From contig NZ_JBNNTI010000019.1 of NCBI RefSeq assembly GCF_050278625.1, positions 10,992 through 74,991 on the forward strand: 64,000 nucleotides of DNA. The letters are read 5' to 3'. Shown here piece after piece: positions 17,964 to 27,166 of the stretch. The position numbers and the translations under genes are program-made. The DNA is from Viridibacillus sp050278625 (GTDB lineage Bacteria; Bacillota; Bacilli; Bacillales_A; Planococcaceae). The notes under the pieces are model-generated. The model saw only the letters and a list, made by a program, of their open reading frames with translations, was not told where the DNA came from and did no database searches. Each line of letters opens with the position of its first letter. Within the stretch, counting starts at the first letter, position 1.

Positions 17964-19064
17964 TTATTTCACTAGAGTTTTTGAAAGTACTTTCGCTAAT
18001 ACTTTGGCAGCGTCTAGTAATGACTCTTTTTCGAAAGTCATTTTAGGATGATGTAATCCTGGTGCTAAATTAGCGCCAATACCGAGCATTGTCGCTTTCA
18101 ATTCCGGCTTCAGAACCGTATAAAAATGGAAATCATCACTACCAGGAGTTATGACTGGTGGCGCTAAATGTTCTTTACCTAGCACTTCAATAATAGCTTC
18201 TTGTGCAATTTTCGCAGCCTCCAAAGATACTTCTGCACCTGGTGTTAAATCCACCCAGTTCCAAGTAATATCTACATTAAATTGTTGCTTGATTGCTTCT
18301 AATCCATGTTCAACATGTGATTGTATCTCTTTTAATACAACGTTTTTCTGTGCACGTACATCCATAGTGAAATTTGCGCCACCTGGAATAATGTTGATAC
18401 TTCCACCATCTGCTACAATTTTCGTAAGTTTTGCTGAGTGTGGTTCAAACGGCGATATATATATACTCTTCACCATTTGTTGAATAGCTACTACAACATC
18501 AATAGCATTTTGACCTTGATGTGGTCTTGCACCATGAGCATCTGTTCCATGAATTCTACCCTCTAAAAATACAGCCGCGCCGTGGTGAATAGCCGGAGAT
18601 ACTTGCCCTAATTTAAGTTCTTCAAAAGGACGTAAATGCACACCAAATAAATGGGTTACATCTTCTACCGCTCCTCTATCAAAAGCAGCAACAGCACCGT
18701 TTCCTTTTTCTTCAGCAGGTTGGAATATAAAACGAATACGGTGATTTAAAGCTTGCTCTTTCAAATTTAGTAGCGCACCTAACACCATCGATATATTGGC
18801 GTCATGGCCACATGAATGGTTTGCACGCCATTCACCATCAACTTCTTGCCATAAAGCATCAATATCTGCACGTACTGCTACAATTTCTTCCCCTTCACCA
18901 ATTTCCGCTAATAAACCAGGTACATCACCTAAAAGTCTATAGGAAACGTTCAACTCTTCTAAAATAGAAGCAATTTTTTTTGTTGTTTCATGTTCTTCCC
19001 AGCTTATTTCAGGATTGGCATGAAAATATTCAAACCAAATTACTATTTGTTCATCAATTGTCAT
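17964..19064 (-). CDS. amhX: M20-family aminoacylase/amidohydrolase (AmhX type)
   Basis: 366-residue zinc hydrolase that removes acyl groups from amino acids or cleaves related amides. Metal-site motifs are RADIDALWQEV at 65-75, SCGHDA with Cys85 and His87, PAEEKGNGA with the catalytic and ligand Glu pair, and HHPK near the C-terminus. The LWQEV variant after the metal Asp is, from memory, characteristic of the AmhX branch; the symbol is moderately sure. The ATG at 19064 follows GGGGTG; a GTG at 19073 overlaps that site. Single gene with its own terminator. Substrate unknown. Confidence 0.82.
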   Translation of the reverse strand: MTIDEQIVIWFEYFHANPEISWEEHETTKKIASILEELNVSYRLLGDVPGLLAEIGEGEEIVAVRADIDALWQEVDGEWRANHSCGHDANISMVLGALLNLKEQALNHRIRFIFQPAEEKGNGAVAAFDRGAVEDVTHLFGVHLRPFEELKLGQVSPAIHHGAAVFLEGRIHGTDAHGARPHQGQNAIDVVVAIQQMVKSIYISPFEPHSAKLTKIVADGGSINIIPGGANFTMDVRAQKNVVLKEIQSHVEHGLEAIKQQFNVDITWNWVDLTPGAEVSLEAAKIAQEAIIEVLGKEHLAPPVITPGSDDFHFYTVLKPELKATMLGIGANLAPGLHHPKMTFEKESLLDAAKVLAKVLSKTLVK

Positions 19065-19261
19065 GTTAAACACCCCATCTGAATCACATCATACTGCAAA
19101 AAAGCATAGATTTCCATCCAAGCTTTTCAGTTCTATTATTATTTCCAGTTAAAATTTTGATAGAAAATGAATTAAAGTTTAAAGGGTTTAATACCGTTTG
19201 TGGAGCTAATAAGATAGACTCGTAAAATTATGAATATCAAGTCCCTTCTCATTACAAAAAA

Positions 19262-19284
19262 AACAGCCTTTAAATGCGGCTGTT
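19262..19284 (-). terminator. Terminator of the 44-residue gene
   Basis: AACAGCC (19262-19268) pairs with GGCTGTT (19278-19284); on the minus strand a run of eight T follows at once. Its position seven bases after the stop codon supports the small gene. The stretch 19085-19255 shows nothing. Confidence 0.8.
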
Positions 19285-19290
19285 CAATAC

Positions 19291-19425
19291 CTATAATTCA
19301 GTGAAAAAACCTTCAGGATATTGCTCAAGATCATTCTCAGGGCAAATCTCTTCATGTTTTTCTTCTTTTCTTTGAACCTCAAAATCCTGATCTACCAAGT
19401 ACGTTTCAAATCTAGAAGCTTTCAT
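19291..19425 (-). CDS. Small acidic protein of 44 residues, unknown
   Basis: The frame begins MKASRFETYLVDQ, is rich in Glu, Asp and Lys, has a single Cys at 28 (EEICPEND) and ends FFTEL. A run of seven G residues just before GATGCTA gives a strong ribosome binding site for the ATG at 19425, and a textbook intrinsic terminator follows the stop. No membrane segment or known domain is visible and I cannot name a function. Gene-like signals at both ends make it likely to be expressed. Confidence 0.65.
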   Translation of the reverse strand: MKASRFETYLVDQDFEVQRKEEKHEEICPENDLEQYPEGFFTEL

Positions 19426-19605
19426 TAGCATCCCCCCCTTTATAAAATAATTTTTATGGTTTTTTTATATTACAATTTTCTCCACACAAAATCAAGCGTT
19501 ATAACCTAATTAATTTAAATTTTCTGTCAATTGATAAATATGAATCCAAATCCAACAATTTACAGTATAATAATGTAAACATTATACACCCAAAGGAGAT
19601 TTCTC

Positions 19606-19827
19606 ATGAGCCCTTTTATAGTACCCATTTTCGCATTACTAATTCCAATTGTTGCTATTTCATCGAAAGCTTTCAACGATCGCTTGAGAATAAAACACAG
19701 TATACTCCAAGATGAAATTGAGCTTGAAAAACTTAAACAACAAAGTTTCATAGCTGAAACAGAAAAACTCCGTTTAGAAATTGACAAGTTCGTTCATCAT
19801 CTTCACTATCCAAAGATGCATTATTAG
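19606..19827 (+). CDS. Small membrane-anchored coiled-coil protein, probably shortened by a frameshift
   Basis: 73 residues: one N-terminal hydrophobic helix (FIVPIFALLIPIVAISS) followed by a charged helix (HSILQDEIELEKLKQQSFIA and on) that looks like a coiled coil. AAAGGAG precedes the ATG. The frame stops at 19827, but another frame overlapping there reads SSSLSKDALLEFKPIQPDLT and on to a stop at 19895, just before a terminator. The full protein was therefore probably about 95 residues and a one-base loss near 19790-19800 replaced its tail. Function unknown; a small membrane scaffold is a guess. Confidence 0.6.
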   Translation: MSPFIVPIFALLIPIVAISSKAFNDRLRIKHSILQDEIELEKLKQQSFIAETEKLRLEIDKFVHHLHYPKMHY

Positions 19828-19895
19828 AATTTAAACCTATCCAACCAGACTTAACTATAGAACCTACGCCAATCTCATTTAAAGAAACAAAATAA

Positions 19896-19925
19896 AATCA
19901 CGGTCGCTCTAAGAGTGACCGTGAT
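19896..19925. terminator. Shared bidirectional terminator
   Basis: AATCACGGTC and GACCGTGATT pair with an 11-base loop and T runs outside. It closes the small membrane protein gene; the ABC permease gene from the other side ends inside it. Confidence 0.85.
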
Positions 19926-21549
19926 TTTTCTTTTCTCCGAAAACAATAAGCCATCCAATAACAACTGCAATTATTAGTATCAGCATATATATCAATTTAG
20001 CATATGGAACCATAGCGATTAAATAATGGACTAAAGCAAATGCACCAATGACAAACATTGCAACAAAAATTTTCAATGTATTATTATCTTGAGTTGACTC
20101 ATGTGAATTTGAAAATGGATAGATTTCTCCATTCAAAAGTACATATGAAAGCAATGTCATCATAATCGCAACTAATAAAATAATGATTAAATCTGGAATT
20201 ATAGCCCATGAAAACATGGCAATAAATACAATGCTTAAGATGGAGAATGTCGGAAAGAACAGCTTTATGATTGCTGCCTTTAGTGTACTACTATAAAACA
20301 TTTTCGCATTGCTAACTGGCGCTGCTCTAAAAATCCAACTACCTTTATATGACCCCGAAAACTTCAATAAATGGACAACAGTCGGAATCATGAGCGCGCT
20401 AAAATACAAAGGGTACACATTTTCGTTTGCCATGGCTTCTTTTAAAGAATAGATTCGTACTTCATTAAAAAACATGACAAATGGAAAAACAATAGCAAAA
20501 CCTATTTGTGGATATGCCTTTAATTTAAATTCTCGTTCCTGTCGAATCATTAGTGATGCAAATCGATAAAAGGTACGTTCCTGAGAATTACGGCATAAAA
20601 TCTTCGAAGTCCATTCCTCAAATTTGTGGGACTTACCTTTTGTACGTACAGAATCACTTAACAATTTTGAGAGGCTTCGCTCAAATACTGGCATCAATTT
20701 AATATAGAACCGCAACATCAACAAAGGAATAACAATACCACATGCCATCAATATAAGCATATTTATCGAGTAATCTTGATTTAGTAATACTTCAAAGAAA
20801 GCACTATACCAAAGAGGGGGTAAAAAAATATGCCACCAAGTAAACGTATACTGCAAGTTTAATTGAGTTAACTCAAATGAATGCGCCATTACTTGATAAC
20901 TAAACATAACTGCAACAGCTAAAAAAATTTGCACATAATTGATAAGATCCTTCAGTTTTTCACCACTAAAGAAACGCAGGATAAATAAATATGTAAAAGC
21001 AGTAATGACAACGATAAAACAACTAACAAAAACTATACTAACGATGAAAATGAAACCGTAAAAAAGTCCAAATCTATATATACCAACAGCAAGTGGAGCA
21101 ATGACAAATGCACCTTCAAGTAACGCTAAATAAATCACAATGTGCATTATTTTAGCTGCATTCAAGGTACGATTACTGACTGGTTTTGGTTGTAATATAT
21201 TTTTGTCACGCACATCTAACAGCACCGCTGAAAAATCAGACACCATCGTCGTAATTGTTATAAACATTAGCATAGTAAATACTATACTCGATGCGAACAT
21301 ATATTGATTTTTCAAAAATAAAAACGGGGTTAACAATAAAAGACCATAGAAAAGATAAACCCAGAGTGATTTAATAAATTGATTGCCTTCTTTTTTCTGC
21401 TTTTGTCCATTGAAAATAGCAGGTATTCGACGACCATCCATCGTCAGTTTCAATTGGATAAGTTTCCTCATAATAGGATAATCGATATCAAATTTCTCAA
21501 AAACAACCCGGAATACATCGAGTACCTTTAACGATTTAAAATCATTCAT
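19909..21549 (-). CDS. ABC exporter permease, large multi-span type
   Basis: 546 residues with about ten to twelve hydrophobic segments in two groups separated by a cytoplasmic stretch (about 300-340). The opening soluble segment and ABC-2-like arrangement fit a putative export permease found beside an ABC ATPase in Bacillales. The start overlaps the end of the ATPase gene by eight bases, indicating translational coupling. The substrate is unknown; the adjacency to mprF hints at an envelope role but does not show it. Similar in layout to EcsB-like proteins but longer. Confidence 0.75.
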   Translation of the reverse strand: MNDFKSLKVLDVFRVVFEKFDIDYPIMRKLIQLKLTMDGRRIPAIFNGQKQKKEGNQFIKSLWVYLFYGLLLLTPFLFLKNQYMFASSIVFTMLMFITITTMVSDFSAVLLDVRDKNILQPKPVSNRTLNAAKIMHIVIYLALLEGAFVIAPLAVGIYRFGLFYGFIFIVSIVFVSCFIVVITAFTYLFILRFFSGEKLKDLINYVQIFLAVAVMFSYQVMAHSFELTQLNLQYTFTWWHIFLPPLWYSAFFEVLLNQDYSINMLILMACGIVIPLLMLRFYIKLMPVFERSLSKLLSDSVRTKGKSHKFEEWTSKILCRNSQERTFYRFASLMIRQEREFKLKAYPQIGFAIVFPFVMFFNEVRIYSLKEAMANENVYPLYFSALMIPTVVHLLKFSGSYKGSWIFRAAPVSNAKMFYSSTLKAAIIKLFFPTFSILSIVFIAMFSWAIIPDLIIILLVAIMMTLLSYVLLNGEIYPFSNSHESTQDNNTLKIFVAMFVIGAFALVHYLIAMVPYAKLIYMLILIIAVVIGWLIVFGEKKNHGHS

Positions 21550-22336
21550 ATACTCGACCTTCTTTCACAATCTCGACAAAACGCTCAGCAATCTCAACCT
21601 GTTGATTAAATCCTGTCATCTGATTGAATATTTCCTCTAGTGTCCCCTCCTTGCCTTGCTGTTGTAACTCTTCGAAACTACCATCTGCTACTACTAAACC
21701 ATTAACTAAAAGTACAATTCGATCACTAATCTTCTCAACAACTTCCATGATATGAGAAGAATAAAAAACAGTCTTCCCCTCCTCAGCAAGTTTTGCTAAA
21801 ATTTCTTTCACAACGAGTACACTATTTGCATCTAACCCACTCAAAGGTTCATCATAAAACAGTAAATCTGGGTTATGCAATACGCTCGAAATGATCAGTA
21901 CCTTCTGACGCATCCCCTTTGAAAAAGAGGTTAGGCGTTGATGAAAGGCATTCTCTAAGCCAAATTGAAACATCAACTCATAAGCCTTTTTCTCTGCATC
22001 CTCACGTCCTAACCCATACATTTCCCCAGTAAATATCAAATACTCTGCTGCCGTTAAATGATCATATAGCTCTGCAGTTTCGGGTACATAACCAATACGT
22101 TTTTTATATGTATAATCTACATCAGCAATATCCTTACCGAAAATTTCAATTTTTCCTGTATAGCCTTCAATTAGTCCAAGCATTAATTTTACCGTCGTAC
22201 TTTTACCAGCACCATTTGGCCCTATATAACCTATAATCTGTCCCTTACCTACTTCTAAATTAATACCATTTAAGACTTTTTTAGTACCAAAAGTCATCTC
22301 AACATTTTGTAATCGTAAAATGGGTTCACCTATCAA
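21542..22336 (-). CDS. ABC exporter ATP-binding subunit
   Basis: 264-residue ATPase with Walker A GPNGAGKST near 42-50, signature FSKGMRQKV, Walker B LLFYDEPLSGLD and the H-loop SSHIMEVVE. This drug/ABC-2 exporter subclass (CcmA/NatA-like) pairs with the following permease. I chose the TTG at 22336, eight bases after AAAGGAG; the GTG further upstream overlaps that site. It begins an operon of two genes; mprF upstream has its own terminator. Confidence 0.85.
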   Translation of the reverse strand: MIGEPILRLQNVEMTFGTKKVLNGINLEVGKGQIIGYIGPNGAGKSTTVKLMLGLIEGYTGKIEIFGKDIADVDYTYKKRIGYVPETAELYDHLTAAEYLIFTGEMYGLGREDAEKKAYELMFQFGLENAFHQRLTSFSKGMRQKVLIISSVLHNPDLLFYDEPLSGLDANSVLVVKEILAKLAEEGKTVFYSSHIMEVVEKISDRIVLLVNGLVVADGSFEELQQQGKEGTLEEIFNQMTGFNQQVEIAERFVEIVKEGRVYE

Positions 22337-22383
22337 CAAAACCACTCCTTTATAAGAATTTTTGCTTTTCTATAATTAAAATA

Positions 22384-22415
22384 AACCTTAGAATCGTATA
22401 AATGACTCTAAGGTT
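22384..22415 (-). terminator. Terminator of mprF
   Basis: AACCTTAGA (22384-22392) pairs with TCTAAGGTT (22407-22415), followed by a T-rich run on the minus strand, just past the mprF stop. Confidence 0.75.
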
Positions 22416-22425
22416 TTATAGTTCT

Positions 22426-25005
22426 TTATCGATTACGAGAGTTTTTAATTTCTGATACTTGCTCTCTCATTGTAGCGTATTTATTGTCACCTATTAATAT
22501 CATAATTTGTAACATTGTAAAAGGCAAATAAGCTCGTTTTCGATACGCCAAATATTTGGGTTTCCAAGTATTAGCAAATTTTTCTTTAAAATGTTGAACA
22601 TCTTGGAAATTATAATATTCCTGTCCATTAAAAATAATTTCTGCAGCAATTTTCTCCGTTAACGTAGCATACTTAGATACACCAATATGCGAAAGTGGAG
22701 TCATTCCGACATTTAAAAGTTTTAAATTCTCACTCTTGGCCCAGATGAAAATATTGAGAAATAAATAGTCGATAATGCCTGATGGCAAATCCGTCTTTTT
22801 CGAGCGCATTAGATCAATCGAAATGGTCTGTTCTTCGTCATATAACTGGATAATATTTGAGAATGCCACAACTTGCGCTTCGCCATTTTTCACAACAGCG
22901 AGCGGTGCAAATTGTAAATAATCTTCATTGAAATAGCCCAGTGAGAATCCCTTTTCTTTCCGATTGTCCAGCCATTCATCTGATAAGGTACGTAATTCTG
23001 TCAGCAAATCTTTTTGAAAAGGTGGTTGAATGATTTCAAAAGAATAGCCTTTCTGCTCTAAACTATTTGTAAGCTTACTAACGGTCTTCGCATCTTCCTG
23101 GGAATATACAAGATTCTCTATATCTATAAAACCTTCTTCTCCTAATTTAAAGAAATTATAACCGAAGCCATGTAGATAAGGTACGAACTGATCGCTCACT
23201 TCATAAAAGACTGGCGTATAACCATAATAATCAGCATGAGCAACAAACTCCTCGATCGCTTCCGCAAAATCTGCTTTTTCTCCAACCAAGTCTCCAAGAA
23301 CAACTAACTTATCGGCACTTTCTTGATAAGGGAATAAGACCGTTTTCTTCTCATTCCAAAAAATGTATTTATCATGCAAGAAAATGAGATGTGATAACTC
23401 TTTACCACCATATTTATTGAGATGTAAAAATATTTCTTTTTCATGTTGGACTGAAGATATTTTTTTAAATTGTGTGACCTTTCTTAACCAAATTTCTATT
23501 AACACAACAATGGTCACAACAATCAAAGCAATAAAGGCACTCCAAAACAAATCACCTGAGTCGGTAATAAAGTATGGTCTCATACTTTCTGGAATAGGAT
23601 ATTTTGCAGATGGTTTCGCCCAAATACCAATACCTACATATAAAGCTGTGATAACCAAAATAATAGAAACATTTACGATTGAGCGACCCCACGTAACAAT
23701 GTAACTCTCACGATAGAAACGATCTCTCGATACAAATAGTAGTCCAGCTACAAATATCATAAATAGTGCCTGTTCATATTGAATACCTTTTAAAATAAAC
23801 AATGCCGCAGCAAATAATAAGACGAATAATGTGAATTGATATGAGCGCCGATCCTTGTAAGAAATCCCATTCGATAACGCTAGCAATATAAACCCAGTCG
23901 CTACAGCTACCTGGTGAGATACATTAACTATTGGCAAAGATAATACATCTTTTGCATACTTAATTCTTTCAATAGCTCCAGGAGCAGCCGAAGATATCAA
24001 AAGCAAAAGGCCAGATAAGAACACAAGGACCGTAGCAGTGATATGACTAGCTCGTTCTAAAATAATATTGGGAACACTGTTAAAGCCAGCATTTAATTTG
24101 CCCCATAAATCACGTAGGAACAAAGCAAGCCCTGCTAAAAAAGGAATAATATAATATCCGACGCGGTAAAATAACAGCATCAATAATACGGACTCTTCAG
24201 GTACATTTAAGCTTTGGGTCCCCCAGATGAATACAAGATCAAAAGATCCAAGACCACCTGGAATCATGCTCACAATACCTGCACATGAGGCAATAATGAA
24301 AATCGGCAGTAATTTTTCAAAACCAATTGGCACTTCTAGCATATAACTGATTAAGTAAATAAATGCAAATGCACCTAACCATTCTAAAACTGATACACCT
24401 AGTAAGCCTACATCTCCTAATACATGGCGAGGTGTTGTCGTTTTTTTAGCTAATTGAACAATAGCCTTGATAATTAAAAAGGGCACATATAAACCAATAA
24501 TTGATACAGCAACAACTAAAATTTTCCGTTCATTTAATAATGGGAAATCCCAATAGAAGATAGGTAATACCCAAGCAAAAAATGAAAGACCTGCTAAATA
24601 AAATAAGGTTACTGATGCAATTGTCTTAAAAAATGTGCTACTATCCACTTCTTTTTTCTTAAAATAATGTGTACGCAATAGCACACCAATTAAGCCACCA
24701 AAACCAATTAGATTAGAGAACGAGTTAATAATTAACGATTCTTTCATTAAACGTTTTAACGGTCTTTTAAGCTTTAATTTCCTCACAATAAAATAATCAT
24801 AGAAAAACATTGGGAATACTAGTGCTAAAGGAACAGCTGCCATTAATACTAAAGTACGGACATCTAAATTCTTTAGCTCTCGAACAATTTCTTGCCCATT
24901 AACATTCCCAAGAATCTTACCTATTTCATGAATAGCGAAAATCATTAATAGTACTGGAAGAATGATTTTCAGCCATTGAAAAATTGTCGATTTGTTTAGT
25001 TTCAT
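22426..25005 (-). CDS. mprF: Phosphatidylglycerol lysyltransferase MprF (synthase-flippase)
   Basis: 859-residue two-part protein. The N-terminal about 520 residues form some 14 membrane helices including the lysyl-lipid flippase region (GGLIGVLLRTHYF, SMIPGGLGSFD); the C-terminal soluble domain (about 540-859) is the tRNA-dependent aminoacyltransferase (GNAT-like, with DEWLDNRKEKGFSLG and AVVKNGEAQVVAF motifs). It transfers lysine to phosphatidylglycerol and exposes it, lowering surface charge and giving resistance to cationic peptides. ATG 25005 follows a GGGTGG site. Together with the Bce-type transporter at 571 it forms part of peptide-antibiotic defence. Confidence 0.93.
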   Translation of the reverse strand: MKLNKSTIFQWLKIILPVLLMIFAIHEIGKILGNVNGQEIVRELKNLDVRTLVLMAAVPLALVFPMFFYDYFIVRKLKLKRPLKRLMKESLIINSFSNLIGFGGLIGVLLRTHYFKKKEVDSSTFFKTIASVTLFYLAGLSFFAWVLPIFYWDFPLLNERKILVVAVSIIGLYVPFLIIKAIVQLAKKTTTPRHVLGDVGLLGVSVLEWLGAFAFIYLISYMLEVPIGFEKLLPIFIIASCAGIVSMIPGGLGSFDLVFIWGTQSLNVPEESVLLMLLFYRVGYYIIPFLAGLALFLRDLWGKLNAGFNSVPNIILERASHITATVLVFLSGLLLLISSAAPGAIERIKYAKDVLSLPIVNVSHQVAVATGFILLALSNGISYKDRRSYQFTLFVLLFAAALFILKGIQYEQALFMIFVAGLLFVSRDRFYRESYIVTWGRSIVNVSIILVITALYVGIGIWAKPSAKYPIPESMRPYFITDSGDLFWSAFIALIVVTIVVLIEIWLRKVTQFKKISSVQHEKEIFLHLNKYGGKELSHLIFLHDKYIFWNEKKTVLFPYQESADKLVVLGDLVGEKADFAEAIEEFVAHADYYGYTPVFYEVSDQFVPYLHGFGYNFFKLGEEGFIDIENLVYSQEDAKTVSKLTNSLEQKGYSFEIIQPPFQKDLLTELRTLSDEWLDNRKEKGFSLGYFNEDYLQFAPLAVVKNGEAQVVAFSNIIQLYDEEQTISIDLMRSKKTDLPSGIIDYLFLNIFIWAKSENLKLLNVGMTPLSHIGVSKYATLTEKIAAEIIFNGQEYYNFQDVQHFKEKFANTWKPKYLAYRKRAYLPFTMLQIMILIGDNKYATMREQVSEIKNSRNR

Positions 25006-25109
25006 TCGTAACCACCCATTTACATCAACTTTGTATAATACTACTATACAGTTGTGACGCAAAAAATGCTGAATTCGTGGCTTAAATTCTTTTTTTTTTC
25101 ACAAATCGA

Positions 25110-25673
25110 CTATTTTTTGATAACTCCACATGCAATTCGCTTACCAGAATTCCCTGATGGATCTGTTTTATAGTCGTCCGATGTTTCATGTATAACAAAA
25201 GCACTACCATCTCCATCTAGAATGGAACGACTATCTCCCTTTTTCAAAGTAAAAGCCTTAGTCGAAAATTCCAAATCAACTGTACCATCTTTATCTATTT
25301 GTAAATTTGGCAAATCACCTAAATGGTATCCTTTTGGATTAAGATAACCATGTTGCTTATGTGTTGGGTTAAAGTGCATACCTGCCGACTCAAATGTAGG
25401 TGGCTCACATTTTCCGACTGCATGAATATGAATCGCCTTCTCACCAGGTTCTAACCCTTGTAATGCAAGTCCGATGTTAACACCTTCTTCTGTTTCAGTT
25501 AAAACTGCTTCACCAATAGATTTTCCTTCACTATTAATAAACATTGCATGTGCCGATTCAGCTGGAATTGCAGTTACTGGCTGTGAAGCTTCTTTATTTG
25601 CAGAGCAAGCACCAAGCAATAATGTCATACTTGTCAGACTTAATAACATCCATTGCGATTTTTTTCCACTCAT
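25110..25673 (-). CDS. sodC: Cu/Zn superoxide dismutase-family lipoprotein
   Basis: 187 residues with a lipoprotein signal (LLGAC, acylated Cys23). The SOD_Cu fold follows, and all metal ligands appear present: the HIH pair, GMHFNP, QHGY, YHLGDL and VIHE, with the disulfide partners in KCEPP and IACGV. B. subtilis YojM/SodC is, from memory, missing copper ligands, so the complete set here is noteworthy. It would convert superoxide outside the membrane. Monocistronic. Confidence 0.9.
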   Translation of the reverse strand: MSGKKSQWMLLSLTSMTLLLGACSANKEASQPVTAIPAESAHAMFINSEGKSIGEAVLTETEEGVNIGLALQGLEPGEKAIHIHAVGKCEPPTFESAGMHFNPTHKQHGYLNPKGYHLGDLPNLQIDKDGTVDLEFSTKAFTLKKGDSRSILDGDGSAFVIHETSDDYKTDPSGNSGKRIACGVIKK

Positions 25674-25766
25674 TGAACACCACTCCTTTTATATAAGCAT
25701 GGGTAATTTGTCGAAAATTATGTATGATGATTGCCAAATCCCTCGCTTTTTTTAAAAAATGAATAA

Positions 25767-25806
25767 AAAAACACCCCTCACGACGAACTACTTTCGACAT
25801 GAGAGG
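25767..25806 (-). terminator. Terminator of the LysM-3D gene
   Basis: CCTCTCATGTCGA pairs imperfectly with TCGTCGTGAGGGG on the minus strand, followed by GTTTTTTT. Confidence 0.6.
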
Positions 25807-25829
25807 TACATTTTATATTACTCTGCAGT

Positions 25830-26588
25830 TTAGTCTAAAACTTTGATTGTGACATTACGTACGCCCCATTGATAAACTTTATTATTATCTGGGATAAATA
25901 CATCAATACGGTTTCCTTTAATAGCACCACCCGTATCAGAAGCTATTGCCTCTCCGTAACCTTCTACCCAAACTCTTGATCCTAAAGGGATAACAGAAGG
26001 ATCAACTGCAATAACTTTCGCTCCCGGATTTGCACGTAAATCATACCCAGTAGCTGTCACACCAGAACACCCTGTACAATAGGCCGTATATGCAGTCGCA
26101 CGTACAGTCATCGTTTTACCCCCTTGTTGAGGCGTTGATGTTTGTGCAGATGTTGATTTTGTTTGCTTTGTTTGTGCAGGTGCTTGTGTAACTCTTGTTA
26201 TGTCTGAAGTTGCCGTAGCAGATAAAGCGAGTTTATCTCCTGCAAAGATTAAATCGCTTGATAAATCATTCCATTTCATCAAATCCGCTATAGTAACCTC
26301 CTTTTCTTCGGCGATTTTTGTAAGTGTATCACCTTTTTTAATAGTATATGTGTCATCTGATTTTTCATCAGATTTAGATTCTAAATCTAGTTGTTGTTCT
26401 GGGAAGATTAAAGAAGAATCTAGCAGGTTAGATGCTTGTAAATCTCCAACTGTAACGTTGTTGTCCTGTGCAATAGACCAAAGTGTATCCCCTTTTTCTA
26501 CAGTATAGCTAACAGGTGCAGCATGTGCTGTCAATGTTGCAGATCCTAATATCAAACCTGCTGCTAGTGCAATCAATTGTTTTCTCAT
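25830..26588 (-). CDS. Secreted LysM-3D domain cell wall protein (YocH-like)
   Basis: 252 residues: signal peptide with cleavage after AHA near 23, two LysM repeats (about 28-70 and 80-122, each with KGDTL), a Thr/Gln/Ser-rich linker (125-158), and a C-terminal 3D domain (about 160-252) with the conserved acidic residues in AVDPSVIP, ASDTGGAI and RIDVF. Such proteins are peptidoglycan hydrolases, probably lytic transglycosylase-like, as in YocH and related resuscitation factors. ATG 26588 follows GGAGG at long spacing. An imperfect WalR-like repeat upstream would fit the usual WalRK control of yocH. Confidence 0.88.
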   Translation of the reverse strand: MRKQLIALAAGLILGSATLTAHAAPVSYTVEKGDTLWSIAQDNNVTVGDLQASNLLDSSLIFPEQQLDLESKSDEKSDDTYTIKKGDTLTKIAEEKEVTIADLMKWNDLSSDLIFAGDKLALSATATSDITRVTQAPAQTKQTKSTSAQTSTPQQGGKTMTVRATAYTAYCTGCSGVTATGYDLRANPGAKVIAVDPSVIPLGSRVWVEGYGEAIASDTGGAIKGNRIDVFIPDNNKVYQWGVRNVTIKVLD

Positions 26589-26672
26589 CGTTAAAAACGA
26601 CCTCCTTTTCACTAACACGGATAACTCTAACATCCCCACATTTCATGAATATTTCTAAAAGATGTAGGGGGG

Positions 26673-26689
26673 GTATCAATCCTGTTACA
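26673..26689 (-). promoter_or_regulatory. Possible WalR site
   Basis: On the minus strand TGTAAC-N5-TGATAC resembles the TGTWAH-N5-TGTWAH WalR consensus, with two changes in the second half. It lies about 85 bases before the LysM-3D gene. Weak. Confidence 0.3.
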
Positions 26690-27002
26690 ATAGTTGGCAA
26701 TTTTCTGTCATTTTATACATTTTTCTATTAAAAAAATTTATGAAGTATTCAAGAGGCTTGCCATGACTGCTAGGATGAACATTGGAGTATAATTTCAAAT
26801 ATTTAATTCTAAAAAATATTCTGCTAAAAAAAGTAAAGAAATTGTCTGAGATTTTTTTAATTTTCGTGAAAAATGAGGGAGTTTTGATTAAATAGAGGGT
26901 AAAAATAGAGAGAAAAGGACTCAAATATTACAAAAAACATGTTTATTTTTAGATTAAGTACATAATAACGGGATGTTATTCACTTTTTTCCAGAAAAAAT
27001 TA

Positions 27003-27046
27003 TTTAAAACTAATTATTTATTTTAAAATAAATAATTAGTTTTAAA
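27003..27046. repeat. 44-bp perfect palindrome
   Basis: The 22 bases at 27003-27024 are followed immediately by their exact reverse complement at 27025-27046, with no loop. Only two bases of the 44 are G or C. It lies alone in the 580-base gap between the LysM-3D gene and the XRE gene; the rest of that gap shows only the terminator below. Confidence 0.9.
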
Positions 27047-27075
27047 GTACATCCATTCCATTTCTTCGTAAAAAA

Positions 27076-27101
27076 ACCTTCCATTAAGATTCATGGAAGG
27101 T
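27076..27101 (-). terminator. Terminator downstream of the XRE gene
   Basis: ACCTTCCAT (27076-27084) and ATGGAAGGT (27093-27101) pair perfectly, followed by TTTTTT on the minus strand. Confidence 0.8.
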
Positions 27102-27166
27102 GATAAGTAAATTCAATATAATCTTGGGCTGGTTATCGTGCTTTATCCCAAACATTTAATAAATAA

